DNA of 64,000 nt from Orthonyx spaldingii. Taxonomy: Eukaryota; Chordata; Aves; Passeriformes; Orthonychidae. The notes below the pieces were generated by a model, which did no database searches, was not told the origin of the DNA, and worked only from the letters and a program-made list of their open reading frames with translations. How positions within the stretch are numbered: the first letter of the stretch is position 1; each line of letters begins with the position of its first letter. Shown here piece after piece: positions 1 through 12,100 of the stretch. The stretch is taken from contig VZTJ01000295.1 of assembly GCA_013397795.1 (NCBI GenBank), positions 1,503,521 through 1,567,520 of the forward strand, in the 5' to 3' direction. Both the position numbers and the translations under genes were made by a program.

Positions 1-944
1 TTTTTTCTATTTACTTGAGATAGTAGCATGTCCTGAACAAAAAAAAATAAATGATAAAAGGGATTTGATGACAGTATTTTGAAGGACAGCATGGAAACTG
101 TAATGGCAGAGGGCTCATTAGAGAACAGTAACATGGAGAAAGGCTCAGAAGTACTTGTGGGAAAAGGAAGGGTGACAAGTGAAATGAAATGATAATAAAT
201 AACCTGAAGGTGGCTGAAAGTACCTACATAGAGCTAGGGCCATGAAAAGGTCTCTGGTCACAAAGGTATGAACTCTGAATATCTCCTTTAGTATGACGAG
301 CATCAATGGGTCAGACTGTGTGCCTTGTGCTACTGGTGGCAATAGCACATCATCACCAGATAAGTGTTTAACTGCTCAGGTACAAATTCCTATAATACAC
401 TAAAGAGAATTCTCTTTGATGGGAGAAGGGGACTTTTGCTGGCAGAGCAGTTACATCTCTATTGATAGACCTACCAAAAAGCATTTTAGTGAGAAGCCAG
501 AGCCTGTAAAAATGTGACTCTGGGCCATGTTGTGCAATTCTTCAGCTGCCCTCAGCATCCTGCTACAGCTCAAGCACTGTTTCTTCTTTATGGAATTCCC
601 ACAAAGCTGAAATAAATCAAAATCTTTTGGTTAAACCTTTTAGTCTGCTGTTTAGGCTGAAGATTCTAAGAGGTGCATAAAGCTGAGAAGAGAGCCGAAC
701 GTATGCATCAAAGTGAGAAACATCTCAAGGCCTTAAAACAACTCTGAAAACCTAAATAAGCCTGTTGTGAAAGGGGCTCAACAGACTAGCAAACCCTATG
801 CAAAGAACACTGACTACCTACATACCAGTTAATCAGGGGGAGCCCTGATTATCATTAATCAATATCTTCTCAGGAGGCTCTTGTGGGCAACTTACTTCAT
901 TGGAAAGTAAGTCTGAAATGGGTCAGAACATCTTCAATGTATAT
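1..944. other. Intergenic or intronic DNA, no gene seen
   Basis: AT-rich DNA with no recognisable exon, RNA gene or repeat family. The only longer frame (minus strand, about 145-348, 67 codons) has no domain or compositional sign of coding. Confidence 0.6.
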
Positions 945-1699
945 AAATTTATAGCGAAGAAAGAGAAGGAGGAGAAGGAAGTACTCTGGACACCCTGCAG
1001 TCTGTGGTGAAGATCACGGTGAAGCAGCAGTCCCCCCAGAGCCCAGCCCATGCAGGTCCATGGTGGAGCAGATAGCCACCTGCAGCCAGTGAAGGATTGG
1101 TGCAAGTGAATGCCCAAAGGAGGTTGCAATCCCATGGGAAGCCCATGTTGGAGCAGGCTCCTGGCTGGACCCGTGAACATGTGGAGACAGGACTCCATGC
1201 TGGAGGAGATTTGTTGGTAGGACTTGTGACCTGGGGAAGGGGCTGGAGCTGGAGCTGGAGCAGTCTGTTTCTGAAGAACTGGAGTCCATGGCAAAGACCC
1301 ATGTTGAAGCAGGGGAAGACTGAGTGGAGGAAGCAGCAGCAGAAACAATGTCATGGATTGATTCCAGCCCTCATTCCTCATCCTTCTGTGCTGCTAACAG
1401 GAGGAGATAGAGAATCAGGACTAAAGTCAAGTCTGGGGAGAGGAGAGGGTTGGGAAAGACATTTTCAATATTTGGTTTTACTTCTCATTAAACTACTCTG
1501 ATTTGATCAGTAATATTTCCCTATAAACTAATTTCCCAACGTCGAGTCTGTTTTGCCTGTGACCATAGCTGCTGGGTGATCTCTCCCTGTCCTTACTCCC
1601 AGCCCACAAGCCTTTTGTTATAATGTCTCTTCCCTGTCCAGCTGAAGAAGTGAGTGATAGGGCAGCTTTTTGGTGTCCAGACAGGGTGAACCCACCACA
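945..1699 (+). mobile_element. LTR-like avian interspersed repeat, probably a solo LTR
   Basis: The segment contains loosely repeated phrases such as 'cccatgttggagcag' and 'catgctggagga', a T-rich stretch with 'cattaaactactctgattt', then 'gtcgagtctgttttgcctgtgac', and it ends near 'gggtgaacccaccaca' at about 1699. From memory this order matches a repeat that recurs in bird transcripts and that I take to be an endogenous-retrovirus LTR read in the plus direction. The AT-rich stretch would be its polyadenylation region and 'ccaccaca' its 3' end. The 5' edge is uncertain; I chose the purine-rich start near 945. No gag, pol or env reading frame lies next to it, so it looks like a solo LTR. The 152-, 117- and 134-codon frames crossing it on both strands are artefacts of its composition. 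I cannot name the family. Confidence 0.6.
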
Positions 1700-4137
1700 T
1701 TCCTTTCGCAAGTTGTAAGAGAAACTACACTAATTTTCTAGGATGCTTGTTGTAAACAAGTACTTAAAAGCACTTGAAGAGGTGTCCTATCTGTAATGCT
1801 TTGACTTGGACAATCACTGTCAAATCAATTTGTTTGGAAAAATACCTTAGATATATTTCAATCTGACAGGTCTGACTTATGCAATTCTTATGAGAAATGA
1901 GATCCAGTCATGTTGAATTAACTTCAGTAATACACAAAACAATCAATGTAATTCCCAGTTTTATGCTCAGCTTGGTTGTGTTGAGGGTTGAAATATAAAA
2001 CCTGCAGAAACATCACCTCCACACCTCTCCTGCATACCATTCTGTGTCTCTCCATGCAAATGCACACATTTCCCAGAGAAGCTCTAGAACACGATTCTGC
2101 TGCAAAGGTAGACCAGCTCTCAGCAAAGCCACACAGGAGCCTCTGCAGCCCTTATAGACCCACACTCACAGAAATATCCTGAAGAGAATTTAGGCAACAG
2201 AGGGAAAATGTGCACCACAGTCATGTTCTCATTAAGCACCTTCTCTACCTTTTGTGGAAGAAAATAGGTTACAATCCAATGGCCAGAAAGTCTCTGAGGC
2301 CAACACAGATGTGTTTTCCAGTCACACCATGGCCTGGGTATAAACCAAGGGGAGAGGATTCTGTCTACAAATCAAAATCTGTATTTTAGTTTTTCTCTAA
2401 AGTAGAGAAATGCTACCCTGGAAAGGGAATTTTTCACTGTTTGCAGGATACCTCTGCTTTGTTGCCACTTCAAGGACTGTAAGTCTTATTTGCATTTAGT
2501 CTTTGTACACTTTTGAAAGTTAGGTTGAATGTGTTCTTGTTCATGAAAACAATTACAAGAAATGTAAAATCTAGATATGTAGCAGCCTTAGGAAAAAATT
2601 TTAGTAGCAGGCAAAGGTAAGATTCGGTTTTAGAGGTATCAATTCCTGATCTTGATAGTGCTGTGCCAGCACTTCATGATTACCCTGTATGAACAGAGAA
2701 AAATAAACCTGTGAAGGGTGAGCCTAACCTCAAAATCTTACATGGCACACAGGATGCTTGAGTGGACTGAGCCGTAGACTAGGACAATACTCTAAATCCT
2801 GGGAGGGTTAGATCTAGGTTTGCTAGGAAAAAACCCCAATCAGATATCTAATTTCTGTTGGGAACTGACAACTTAATTCTGTCGCTCTTGATAAAAATAT
2901 TTTATTTGGTAGAACAATACTACTGAATTTAAGCATGCAACTGGAGACCTTGAAAAGATGAGTCTTGGTCCCCTGCAAAAACAGTGTCCTTTCTGTGACT
3001 ACAGATGAAAATCTTTCAGCCACAGTCACTAACAGTAGAAATGAGGCTTGGAAGTATAAAGAGATGGCATAAATACATCTGATGAACACAGACCTTAGTA
3101 TTTACAGAAGATGCACCCTTCATACACTCATTTTCTGTACAGCGTTGTTTTCTGCTCAACATTTCTGTGTTGTTTGAAAAGGCATTTCAACTTACATGCT
3201 GAATATGAGACTCTGGAGACAACTGAGCTGATGGTATGTGCCTGTTACTGAGGCCAAAAGAACAAACTACATGTTCCAAATATAATGATATAAATAAAAA
3301 CCAGTCTTATACAGAGAGAGGTTGATCTGCATTACTTTTAAAACAAACACAAAAATAAAGTGAGCAAGAGGATGGACAATGAATTCAAAATTAGCTGGAA
3401 GTTTATGAAGTTTTGTTGGTACTCCTGGGACAACAACAACATTAGGTGCTGGGATACCATCTAATGCAGTGTCCAAAAAAAAAAAAAAAAATAGGAAAAA
3501 ACTGTAGTGCTTAAGATTAAGATTCTAGAGCTTTTTTTTTTTTCAGAAACATGCTTTTGGGGTTCATCCTAAATGTCTAGATATAACAATCTTTGGGCAA
3601 TACAGCAATGAATTGGCAATTAACTTCCTAGAATATCATAAAACAGCAATAATATATTTCATTTACATTCCTACCTGTCTTACAAAAATAGAGGTGGAGA
3701 ACTACTTGAACAAATGAAATAATTTCATATGTTCTGCAGCCATATCTATTTTAATCATTAATTTTGTAAAGCTTTAATACAGGGACTGACAAAGAGGCAC
3801 GAAATACATATCCAATCTCTAGCAAGGAATAGGCTGCTAACTCCTGCTTTAGATAATGCAATGCCATGATTTAAATGCTTAACCATTTCCATTTCCTTCA
3901 ACACAGTTAGAAGAAATGCAATGTATTCAGTCTCACTCTCTGGTTGGTGGGCATTGTCACAGCCCTGCAATTTAAAGGTTGCAAATATTTCAAGAAGCTG
4001 ATTTACTGCACTCAAAATATACAGTTGCTTTGAGTATTTTTTTTCACTCCAGTGGGAAGCACTGCAATAGATTTTCTGGGGAGAAAGTGGAGTCTCCATC
4101 ATAAGAAAACTTTAAAAACAGACTAGATGAATACAAC
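1700..4137. other. Intergenic or intronic DNA, no gene seen
   Basis: AT-rich sequence without a recognisable exon. It holds a poly-A and a poly-T run near 3.5 kb (listed separately). Short frames at about 1988-2182 (plus), 2823-3089 (minus) and 3758-4102 (minus) have no recognisable domain. Confidence 0.6.
3475..3543. repeat. Opposed homopolymer runs, A17 and T12
   Basis: A run of 17 A at 3475-3491 is followed 40 bases later by a run of 12 T at 3532-3543. The two could pair as a weak hairpin. Either could be an old retroposon tail, but no recognisable retroposed body adjoins them. Confidence 0.8.
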
Positions 4138-4755
4138 AGAATCATAGAATTGTGCACAGAAAGTGTAATTTCCTCTTTAGATGTGATTTTGCAGGATCCT
4201 GACTAACTGAATTTTGAAGACATCCAAGGCTGGAGGTTTCACAACTTCTTTGGGGGAAGATGCTCCAGTATTTATTCACTTGCACCATGAAAAAATTCTT
4301 TCTTGTAGCTGGTGAGAATTTATCTTCCTGTAGATCATGACTGCTGCCTCTTGTCTTCCTGATGTGTCAATTGGAGGAAAGTCTAGTTTCACCTTCTCTG
4401 TAATATACCTTTAGGTAGTTGGAGACAAATATCAGGTACCTCTGTTGTCTTCTCTTCTCCAGGCTGAGCAAAACCAGCTCCCTCATTGCTCCATCTCCAG
4501 ACCATTGTAGAGGTTTGCTGCTGGACTCTCAAATTTGTCATTCCATCTCTTGTTAGTCCCACCTTGCAAGAGACTGATCTGGACACAGCACTCCCAATGA
4601 GGCCTTGGAAGTGCCTTCCAGCCATGAGCCTATTCCTTGACCTGCTGGTTATGTTTGTTGCTTGCAAGGACAAACTACTGACTGGTGTTAAACTTGTTGT
4701 CCACCAAGGCACCCAGGCCTGGTCCCCATCTGCCCAGTTTGTACCCAGCTGCATT
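4138..4755 (-). mobile_element. CR1 LINE, 3' part, minus orientation, decayed
   Basis: The left edge 'agaatcatagaattgtg' is the reverse complement of the CR1 3' terminal motif. Read on the minus strand, the region near 4440-4490 encodes a close match to the conserved CR1 ORF2 C-terminal motif (ELVLLSLEKRR, followed by a YLIFVSNYLK-like stretch). Further upstream on the minus strand (4550-4755) is the reverse-transcriptase C-terminal region seen in other CR1 copies. Stops and frame changes break the frame: the 130-codon minus-strand frame at 4389-4781 reads the element in the wrong phase for most of its length. The element is 5' truncated, as is usual for CR1. It is rather diverged and so probably an old subfamily; I cannot assign the subfamily. 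Confidence 0.85.
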
Positions 4756-7700
4756 ATTCTGTCTAGTATGGAATTATTCACATATATTCATTTATTATAT
4801 TCCATATATAGTACAGAAAAGTCTTTATATAATATTTATATTTAGTTATATGTACACAAGCTCGTTTGGAACAAATAATTCTTTTCTGGGGACTGTTTAT
4901 GACTTTACTCAACATGCTTGCTTTACTCTTTGGCGTAATACTGAACACAAAAGCAGAGAAACTCTCCTGCTTTGTATACAGAAGTAGGTAAACCTTTTAT
5001 AGTCTGAAGTGAATAACACTTTTTCACCTGGTTTTACCCTGAACTTGAATGCTGTTGTGCTTTACGGTAGAATAAGAAAAAATATGACCCATTTATCATG
5101 TACATGCACCTGAGCATCTCTAATTATGTTTTAAATTTTATCAACCAGTCCTTGAAAATCACTTTTTCTGTTAATATATCCCCAGTTTAACATTCACTTC
5201 CTAACAGCTCACAGACCTTTGGAAGATCTCAGAGGGGTTTAAATGCAGTAATCAACAGTAAGTAGCAAAATGACCTGCTCTTACGCAAAGCATATCTGAG
5301 TCACAGCAAGTTTTTATCAGTGGCAGCTCTGTGTTGAAAGTCTTTAAAGTCATCAGCTTTTCTAAAGTGTGCTGGCAGATGATTTTTTTTCTTGTGTCTA
5401 ACATGATGCACAATACTCAGAGCTGTTTTTAAAAGGATAGCTAGGAAATGAGAATATTATTCTGAGTGTTTCTTCGGTGTCTTATTTTTTACGGATGACA
5501 TGGTTATGGAGAATTCTCCAAGAGCAGAAACTGACACCAGCTCTGAAGATAGAATTTTACTGCTTTGGCACAGGTTTTTCAATTTAGATTCCCAAGGGTT
5601 TGCTATGTTTGGAGACAATTCCTGAAGTAAGGAGGACAATGAAGGAGAAAGCCCTTGGAGACATTTCCAAGGAAGTGATGCCATTGCTGAAGTATCTAAA
5701 TACTTCATATATTCATCCCTCTAGAGCTGGTGGGCAGACAACAGTTTTTCAAGGGAAAGAAAGGGAGTAAGAGAAAAAGGGTTAAGCAGCTCAATGCTTG
5801 TCTTCCCATCCTCATTGGAACTGTCAAAGTTAATTCATTTCTTACTCAGAGGGTAGAGTTCTAACAGGAGAATCTGAAATGGTTTTTTACCAAGTGTCTG
5901 CTTACTCAGGCAAGCACTTGAGAAAGTTTGCAGAGTTACCTTCTTTCTGTTCCTATCACATCATCCCCAGGGCTGTCAAAGCTTCACATAATATTTGGCA
6001 TTCTGGACTGGTGGGTCAGAATCATATCTCTGGCACCAGGTATCTAATTCTACAACTGATGGTGCCTTGTCACCTCCACACAGCTACATTATGGGGTACC
6101 AATATTGTGCTGGGATGTGTTTTCCACTCTTCCTCTGTATGAAGGAGTGTGATGATGACCAACCAGTCTGGTTGTCAGCTCAGACTTGTCTCTGATTATT
6201 GTCTGCAGCTGATCACCAAAAATTAGGACTGAAAAGTATCTGGAGAGAAGCCAGACAGTTTCTCTCTCTGCCTAACTCATGATGGTGGCTGCCAAATAGC
6301 TGCAATCTGTGAGAGAAGTTCCCCATTGCATCCCCCATATCAGCTGAACCAGGGATCTGCTGCAAGAAATTTTTATGTGCTTTGTGGCCTACGCTTTGGT
6401 TTACTTTGCCTGGTAAACAGAGTAGGGAATGGGAAGGAGATGATTATTTTGTCTGAGACAATTGAGACGTAGCCAGTCATAGGAGACCAGACTGTCCTGG
6501 AACACAAACTTTTGGACTCTATAACTAGTTCTTCAGATCTTCCAGTGAGAAAGATATGACACTTTACAGATAATCTATCCCTCTCCTTCACCCTCCTTAC
6601 CACCAGAAAAACCTCCCTTATATGAATCCCTAAATCTTGGTTACTCAAATTTAGTTCCATGACATCTGGCTTCTTACCTGCAGCAACTAAGTGATCAGAA
6701 TGTGCTTTCCTTTTTAATGATCCCTTAGGTCTTCTCCTGGTATTTTTCAGACTGAATGGATTTCCTTACATCTTCTTAGACCATGCTTGTTTGGCAGCTG
6801 ATCACTCTCACAGCTTGTTGTTGGTCTCTTTTTTATCCAGCTGCTGCTTGATGGTTGAATACAGCTCTTCAGGAAAAAAGCATCTGTCTTATTTAAAGCC
6901 AGAGCCACGGTCCTCATTGCTTCCCATCTGGGTCTGAAATTTGGAAGTTAAATGAACATGAGAAAGTGAGAATTCCTTGCTACAGTAACCTTATAGTTAC
7001 AGTTACTTAGCAGCCTCTTTTCATTGTTGCAGGAAGGTTTGAATCCACTTTTTTCTTAACGAAATTTTCACTAAGTTAAAACAAGTATTAGAAATTTTAG
7101 GGGTAATTCAAAAGTTAAAAGTGCCCACCCAAGTCTATTCCCCAAGAAAAAACCCTACTTTAAAACGTAGTTAACTAACAACCAAAATTGGAAACCAAGA
7201 AATCTTTTGCTTTATTTGCACTAAACCAAAAATGGCCATGGCCACATGCCTCTTAATATTTTAATGAAAAATTTTACAAATCTAGGATATTCCTAGCCAT
7301 ATAATTAGTTCTGAAACAAATTTCAAATGTTATTCTTCAAAACATCAAATACATATATATATAGATATTTTAAATAATATTGTATTGTTTTAAGACTTAT
7401 GAATTACGCATATTTTCTAATTACTTGGGAACTAATTTTCTTCATAGCACATTGTACTCTATGAAAAACCCTAATGTCTCCAAATTTCATTAGTTAACTA
7501 AATCTCTCTCCAGCCCACGGCTCTAGATATGAGACATCAGTTGGGGTACAACAGCATTACTGTGTGTTTGAGATACTGCATGTTCCATGTTCCTGTCTTC
7601 CTCCAATTTTTTATTTTTTTTAATTGCCTGGATGCCTCAGAGTCTGCTTGGTTAAATTAGTCTGGCCATTTTAATCTTTTACATTTGGTGTTTAAAAATG

Positions 7701-9108
7701 TGAGAGTGAGCAGAAACCCTTCATTCTTTCCAGGGCAAGGTCCATGAGAGATACTTGCTGCTGCCAGGTTGGTGGCTGTGAGCCAGCACCCACATGCTTT
7801 TCTCAGGACAGGACCAACAGCATCCTGCTGCTGTGAGAGGGAGCAATCCAAACCAAGCAGCTCCACAGCACCTGCAGGAAGCACCTGATTGCCTTTATCT
7901 TGTGCATGAGAGCAGCAGCTCCTGCTGAGTTCCTGCTGGCATTCTGAATGCAGCCATGTTCTTCTCCCACAGAGGGGGAAAATAGGTCTAAATTGACATT
8001 GAAACGGGTGGTGTGATATGCCACCCTATTCTGCTTGAGTCTGCTCCCAGATCACGCTAACAGGAAAGTGTTACACTGTACTGCTTCAGGGAGTGAATCT
8101 GTCTTCTCACCGATGCAAATTAGACAAAAATGCTTGGAAGTCACACCTAAATAAAACAACAGTATGAAGCAGGATGAGTAACCCCTACAAAGTAACTCCT
8201 GAATTCCATTGGCAAAAGCAGGGACAGTCAGCCAGACATCAGCACCAAGGAAGAAAGGAATCTGGCAGAGATGCTTTTCCAGCATTCCACACATTCTGAG
8301 ATGCTACAAGGAGTGGAGTAAGGCCATTATCAAATGTTTGTGGGGGATTCCATTTTTCTGCTGACAAGTACTGGAAAGACATTTTAATACCACTCAGTTT
8401 TGCATACATTTTTCTTGGAAATGTGTTTATAGAGTACACCAATTAAATGCTCATTTAAAGTCACCAGATTTTATTATGACACAAACTGTCTGCATTACCC
8501 AGTATTTTTCCTCAGAATAGCAACAAGTCTTCCTGCATGAGCTGTACTGAGGTCAGTTGACAGGGTACAATAACGCTAAGAAGCAACAAGAAAGAATTGT
8601 ATTTGTGAACCACAAAATACAAATTCTACACAGCATATTTTGAGGTCCAGGGCATGATGAGATGGCCAGAAAGGGTGAGACCACATGCTAAAGGCAGCTG
8701 ACAGAGGTGACAAATGCATTCATTTGGTCTTTCAAAAGTAAGAAGAGTTGGGAGACCTCTAGAGGCAAATACAGGCTGACTGAAGCATTTCTTGGGCTCT
8801 CCTTGATTTAGCTGTGCTCTCCCTGGTAGTTTCCATACTAACTGCCCATAGTAGGGGACACAGAGTAATTGTGGGTCAGGAATCACAAATCATCTTCACG
8901 TAGGAAAAGAAAAGGTTTAAGCCATGAAAACGTAATCTTCTCTTACTTAATTCTTAACTTTCCCAAGAGTTTCTCTTGCTCATTGCTAGCACACTGTTTC
9001 TTTCTCAAGTACCTCCAAAGGGCAGTAAGGGGGAAAAAAGTGCATAGAGACAATTAAATAAAAAAGAGTTCAAATACAATGACAAAGAGATTCTAGAAAC
9101 ATATAAGG
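4756..9108. other. Intergenic or intronic DNA, no gene seen
   Basis: AT-rich, with no recognised exon, RNA gene or mobile element. Short frames at 5457-5708, 5879-6142, 6373-6660, 7657-8024 and 8052-8294 lack recognisable domains. A CAG/CTG-rich stretch at about 7750-7970 has a higher GC content, but I found no family for it. Confidence 0.6.
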
Positions 9109-9123
9109 AAAAAAAAAAAAAAA
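9109..9123. repeat. Poly-A run, A15
   Basis: Fifteen A, followed by 'gaaagatt'. No retroposon body was recognised upstream. Confidence 0.8.
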
Positions 9124-12100
9124 GAAAGATTATGAGTTTTCTGTGAGTGCCAAATAGGAAGAAAATAAACTTTTATTTTAAAACCATACCAAAATCTACC
9201 ACAAAAATTCTGGAAGTTGAATCAGTAAAGGACTTTTAGGAGCAGTACTCATGCAAAGTCCCTTCTAACGTGCCCAGATTAGGAGTTTCAGAATGGTAAG
9301 ATAAAGAGTAAGCCATCTTCACTCTCCTCAGTGTGAAACAGCCTTCAACAGGATTGCAGGAAAATACAGATGACTGGGACAATTTCTAAACCTTTTTTCT
9401 GGATAACTTACCATGCTGTTATAATGGAGAGAATTGTCTTGCCTTTTGCATGGTCTAAATGAGCTTTGAGGAAATCAGTGTACCTAAAACAAGAGGTGAG
9501 TGTTTAGCACAATAAGCACATCAGATGAACTTTCCTGCATGATGGAGCCAAGGCAGTCATGTCTCAGAAATTACAAGAAATGTTTGGAATTTGTCTCAAA
9601 GTTATGAAGCAACAAAATGGTGACTTATGAATATATTCTCTCCCCAGTGAAATCAGTGTTAGTCTGGGCATGTGCTTTAGGGGAATTGGGACTGGAGGGA
9701 CTGGATGTATGACCTCATTTGGAGACCTGGTATTAAGTAACAAGGAACATCACTGATACAATCCCCAGTCCTATCATTTTAAGGAAAAAGAAAACAGAAC
9801 CACGATTTAATTCAACTAAATGAATTTTTATGCTGCACTATCTCTATATTAAGCTTCAAAAATGTTCACTCACTTTGGAATAGATACTTCTAAAGCAATA
9901 TTGTATTGTAAAATTGTAAAATGTCTGGAAAATCTTTGAATGCTGTCAAAGTTAGTGGGCTGAGGTACTGGGAACTGTGCTTTTATTGTGTTTCGGGGCT
10001 GATTTTTTTTGGTTAGTTGGTTTGGTCCTTCTCCCCCCCCTCCCTCCCCAATATATACACCAAAATCTTGAAAAGAAAACAAGTACTAGCGTACTACTTT
10101 GTACTGGGCAAGAAAACCTACAAAATTACAAAATTCCATCAACCTTGAGACTGGAGTAGAAAGAGATTTCTCTCCTCTCCAGTCTTCCTTCTCAATGTAG
10201 TATTTTGTCTGGTTCCTCATCTACTAATCATATTCCTCACAAATTATGAAATTAGCAACTTCAGAATAATTCTTTGTTACAATTATTCTTTGTGTTACAT
10301 AGACAGCTAGATACTAAAGCATATATTCAGTTAGTCAGAATGCTCAGCAACAAGTTTGTAAGATACATTCAGTTTCACTTAAAAAAATCCAAACAATTTT
10401 GTCATCGGTTTCCTAGAAACACCATAATATATGCAAAAGTACAGTAAAACTCTGCCCAGCATTTCTACTTGCCTCTTTTCACTCTTCTCTACAGATATAA
10501 AAGAGCAGCAGGAGTTATGTTCTTGAGCAAATATGCAGTAGTGTACTTGGACCCAGTTTTAGGCCACCAAGTGCCATGTGTTTTCAGAGGTTGTCTAGCA
10601 GTGATGTCAATGAAAGCATCACTGTCATCTTTCACTAAGCTATCCCAGTTAGACAATTTTCTTTTTGTCTCATGTGGCTTATGCTGTATCCTTCTTGTAA
10701 TAGTTGCTGAATCAAAAGATAGTCTCCTGACCTGAACGCTGTGAACTCAGAGGAAAGAATCCTTTCCATGAGGTGTAGACATGGCTCCACTAAACAAACA
10801 ATATTTGGATTGCTTTATTGTCTGAACTAAATACATTCTACAGTAAGAAAATTCATCTTGATATAATGGCCTTTCTCTGGGTACAAAGATCTCTAGCAGC
10901 TTTGTAATAACTATAAAAAGGAAAAAGTCAAATAAACAAAATCTGCAGCCCTCTCTTTCAAATATTTTTGCATTCTCGACCTCATCCTGAAAAAATCAAA
11001 ATATGTAGCAACAGCAGCAAAAAGAGCAGAGTCCTTCACCTTACAGGAAAAAGGTTTATTAAATTTTGACCAGCTGAAAGAATATTTCATGAACATTATA
11101 TACTGGAAAGTACAATGAACTTGCAGAAACAAGTTCAGCCCACTGGACGTTATGTGCTTGTTGTTATTAAATGATATATATGACACTGTGATGTGTGACT
11201 GAAGTTACTCTGGGAAGAAGGGAATTATATCCTGTCTGACTTTCCTTGGAAGTGATTGGAAACACCTTTAAATTAATGTCTTAGATCTTTAACAAGAATT
11301 GTGACATCTGAAATATATGACTCATACCACACACCATCTAATGCTCTTGCGGTAAATGGAATCACTGTTAGAAAGAATGAAACCCACAAATGTTTCTGTT
11401 TTCATTATGGTTTAATAAATATGAAAACAATATTAGTGTTAAACACTTTATTTATGTATTAAAAGTTACTGACCCTCTGTTTCCAACTCAACTTCTAAGG
11501 ACCCATGCTTGTAGAGACACGTGGTGAGTCACGTTCCATGCCTCAACAAAATTCATTACTCACTAGGAAAACTCACCTTACAAAGTGAGTTCAGTGATAT
11601 TACATTGAGAAAACCGATGCCAGCCTCACAAAAGATCAGGATGTGCATTAGATTAATTAACATGTAATTGTACTGGTCCCACCACATGTCTAATGATGTC
11701 CTTAGAATTCAGCCGCTTTACAAAGAGTGTATGGAAATTCTAACTATTGAATTCACACCATGTGCCCAAACTGGGACCAGAATTTTTAAGCACATCTCTC
11801 TCAAATTTTCTGCTGTGATTTGCAGCCTTCTTTGAGTATCTAGCTAATGTTTAACTTGTGTTCACAGTTCAGGGGGAGGAGATTACACTGGACAAGAAAT
11901 GAATCAATGTTACTGCTGGAACAAAGATGCAACGTTGTACATGCCTGAGTAGTGTGGAGAGAGGTGAGTGTCCTGGGTATATTTGCTGCCTGAATTTGAA
12001 TTATTTTCACATTCTGTAAAACTGCAAGTGACAAAAATCAGACTATGAAGAATTTGAAAAGAAGAACCTTGTTAAACCCCTGTGAGGTGAAGCACAACTC

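Noticed and set aside
923..1501. Overlapping frames of 91 to 152 codons on both strands
   Set aside because: All lie inside the LTR-like repeat and reflect its repeated units.
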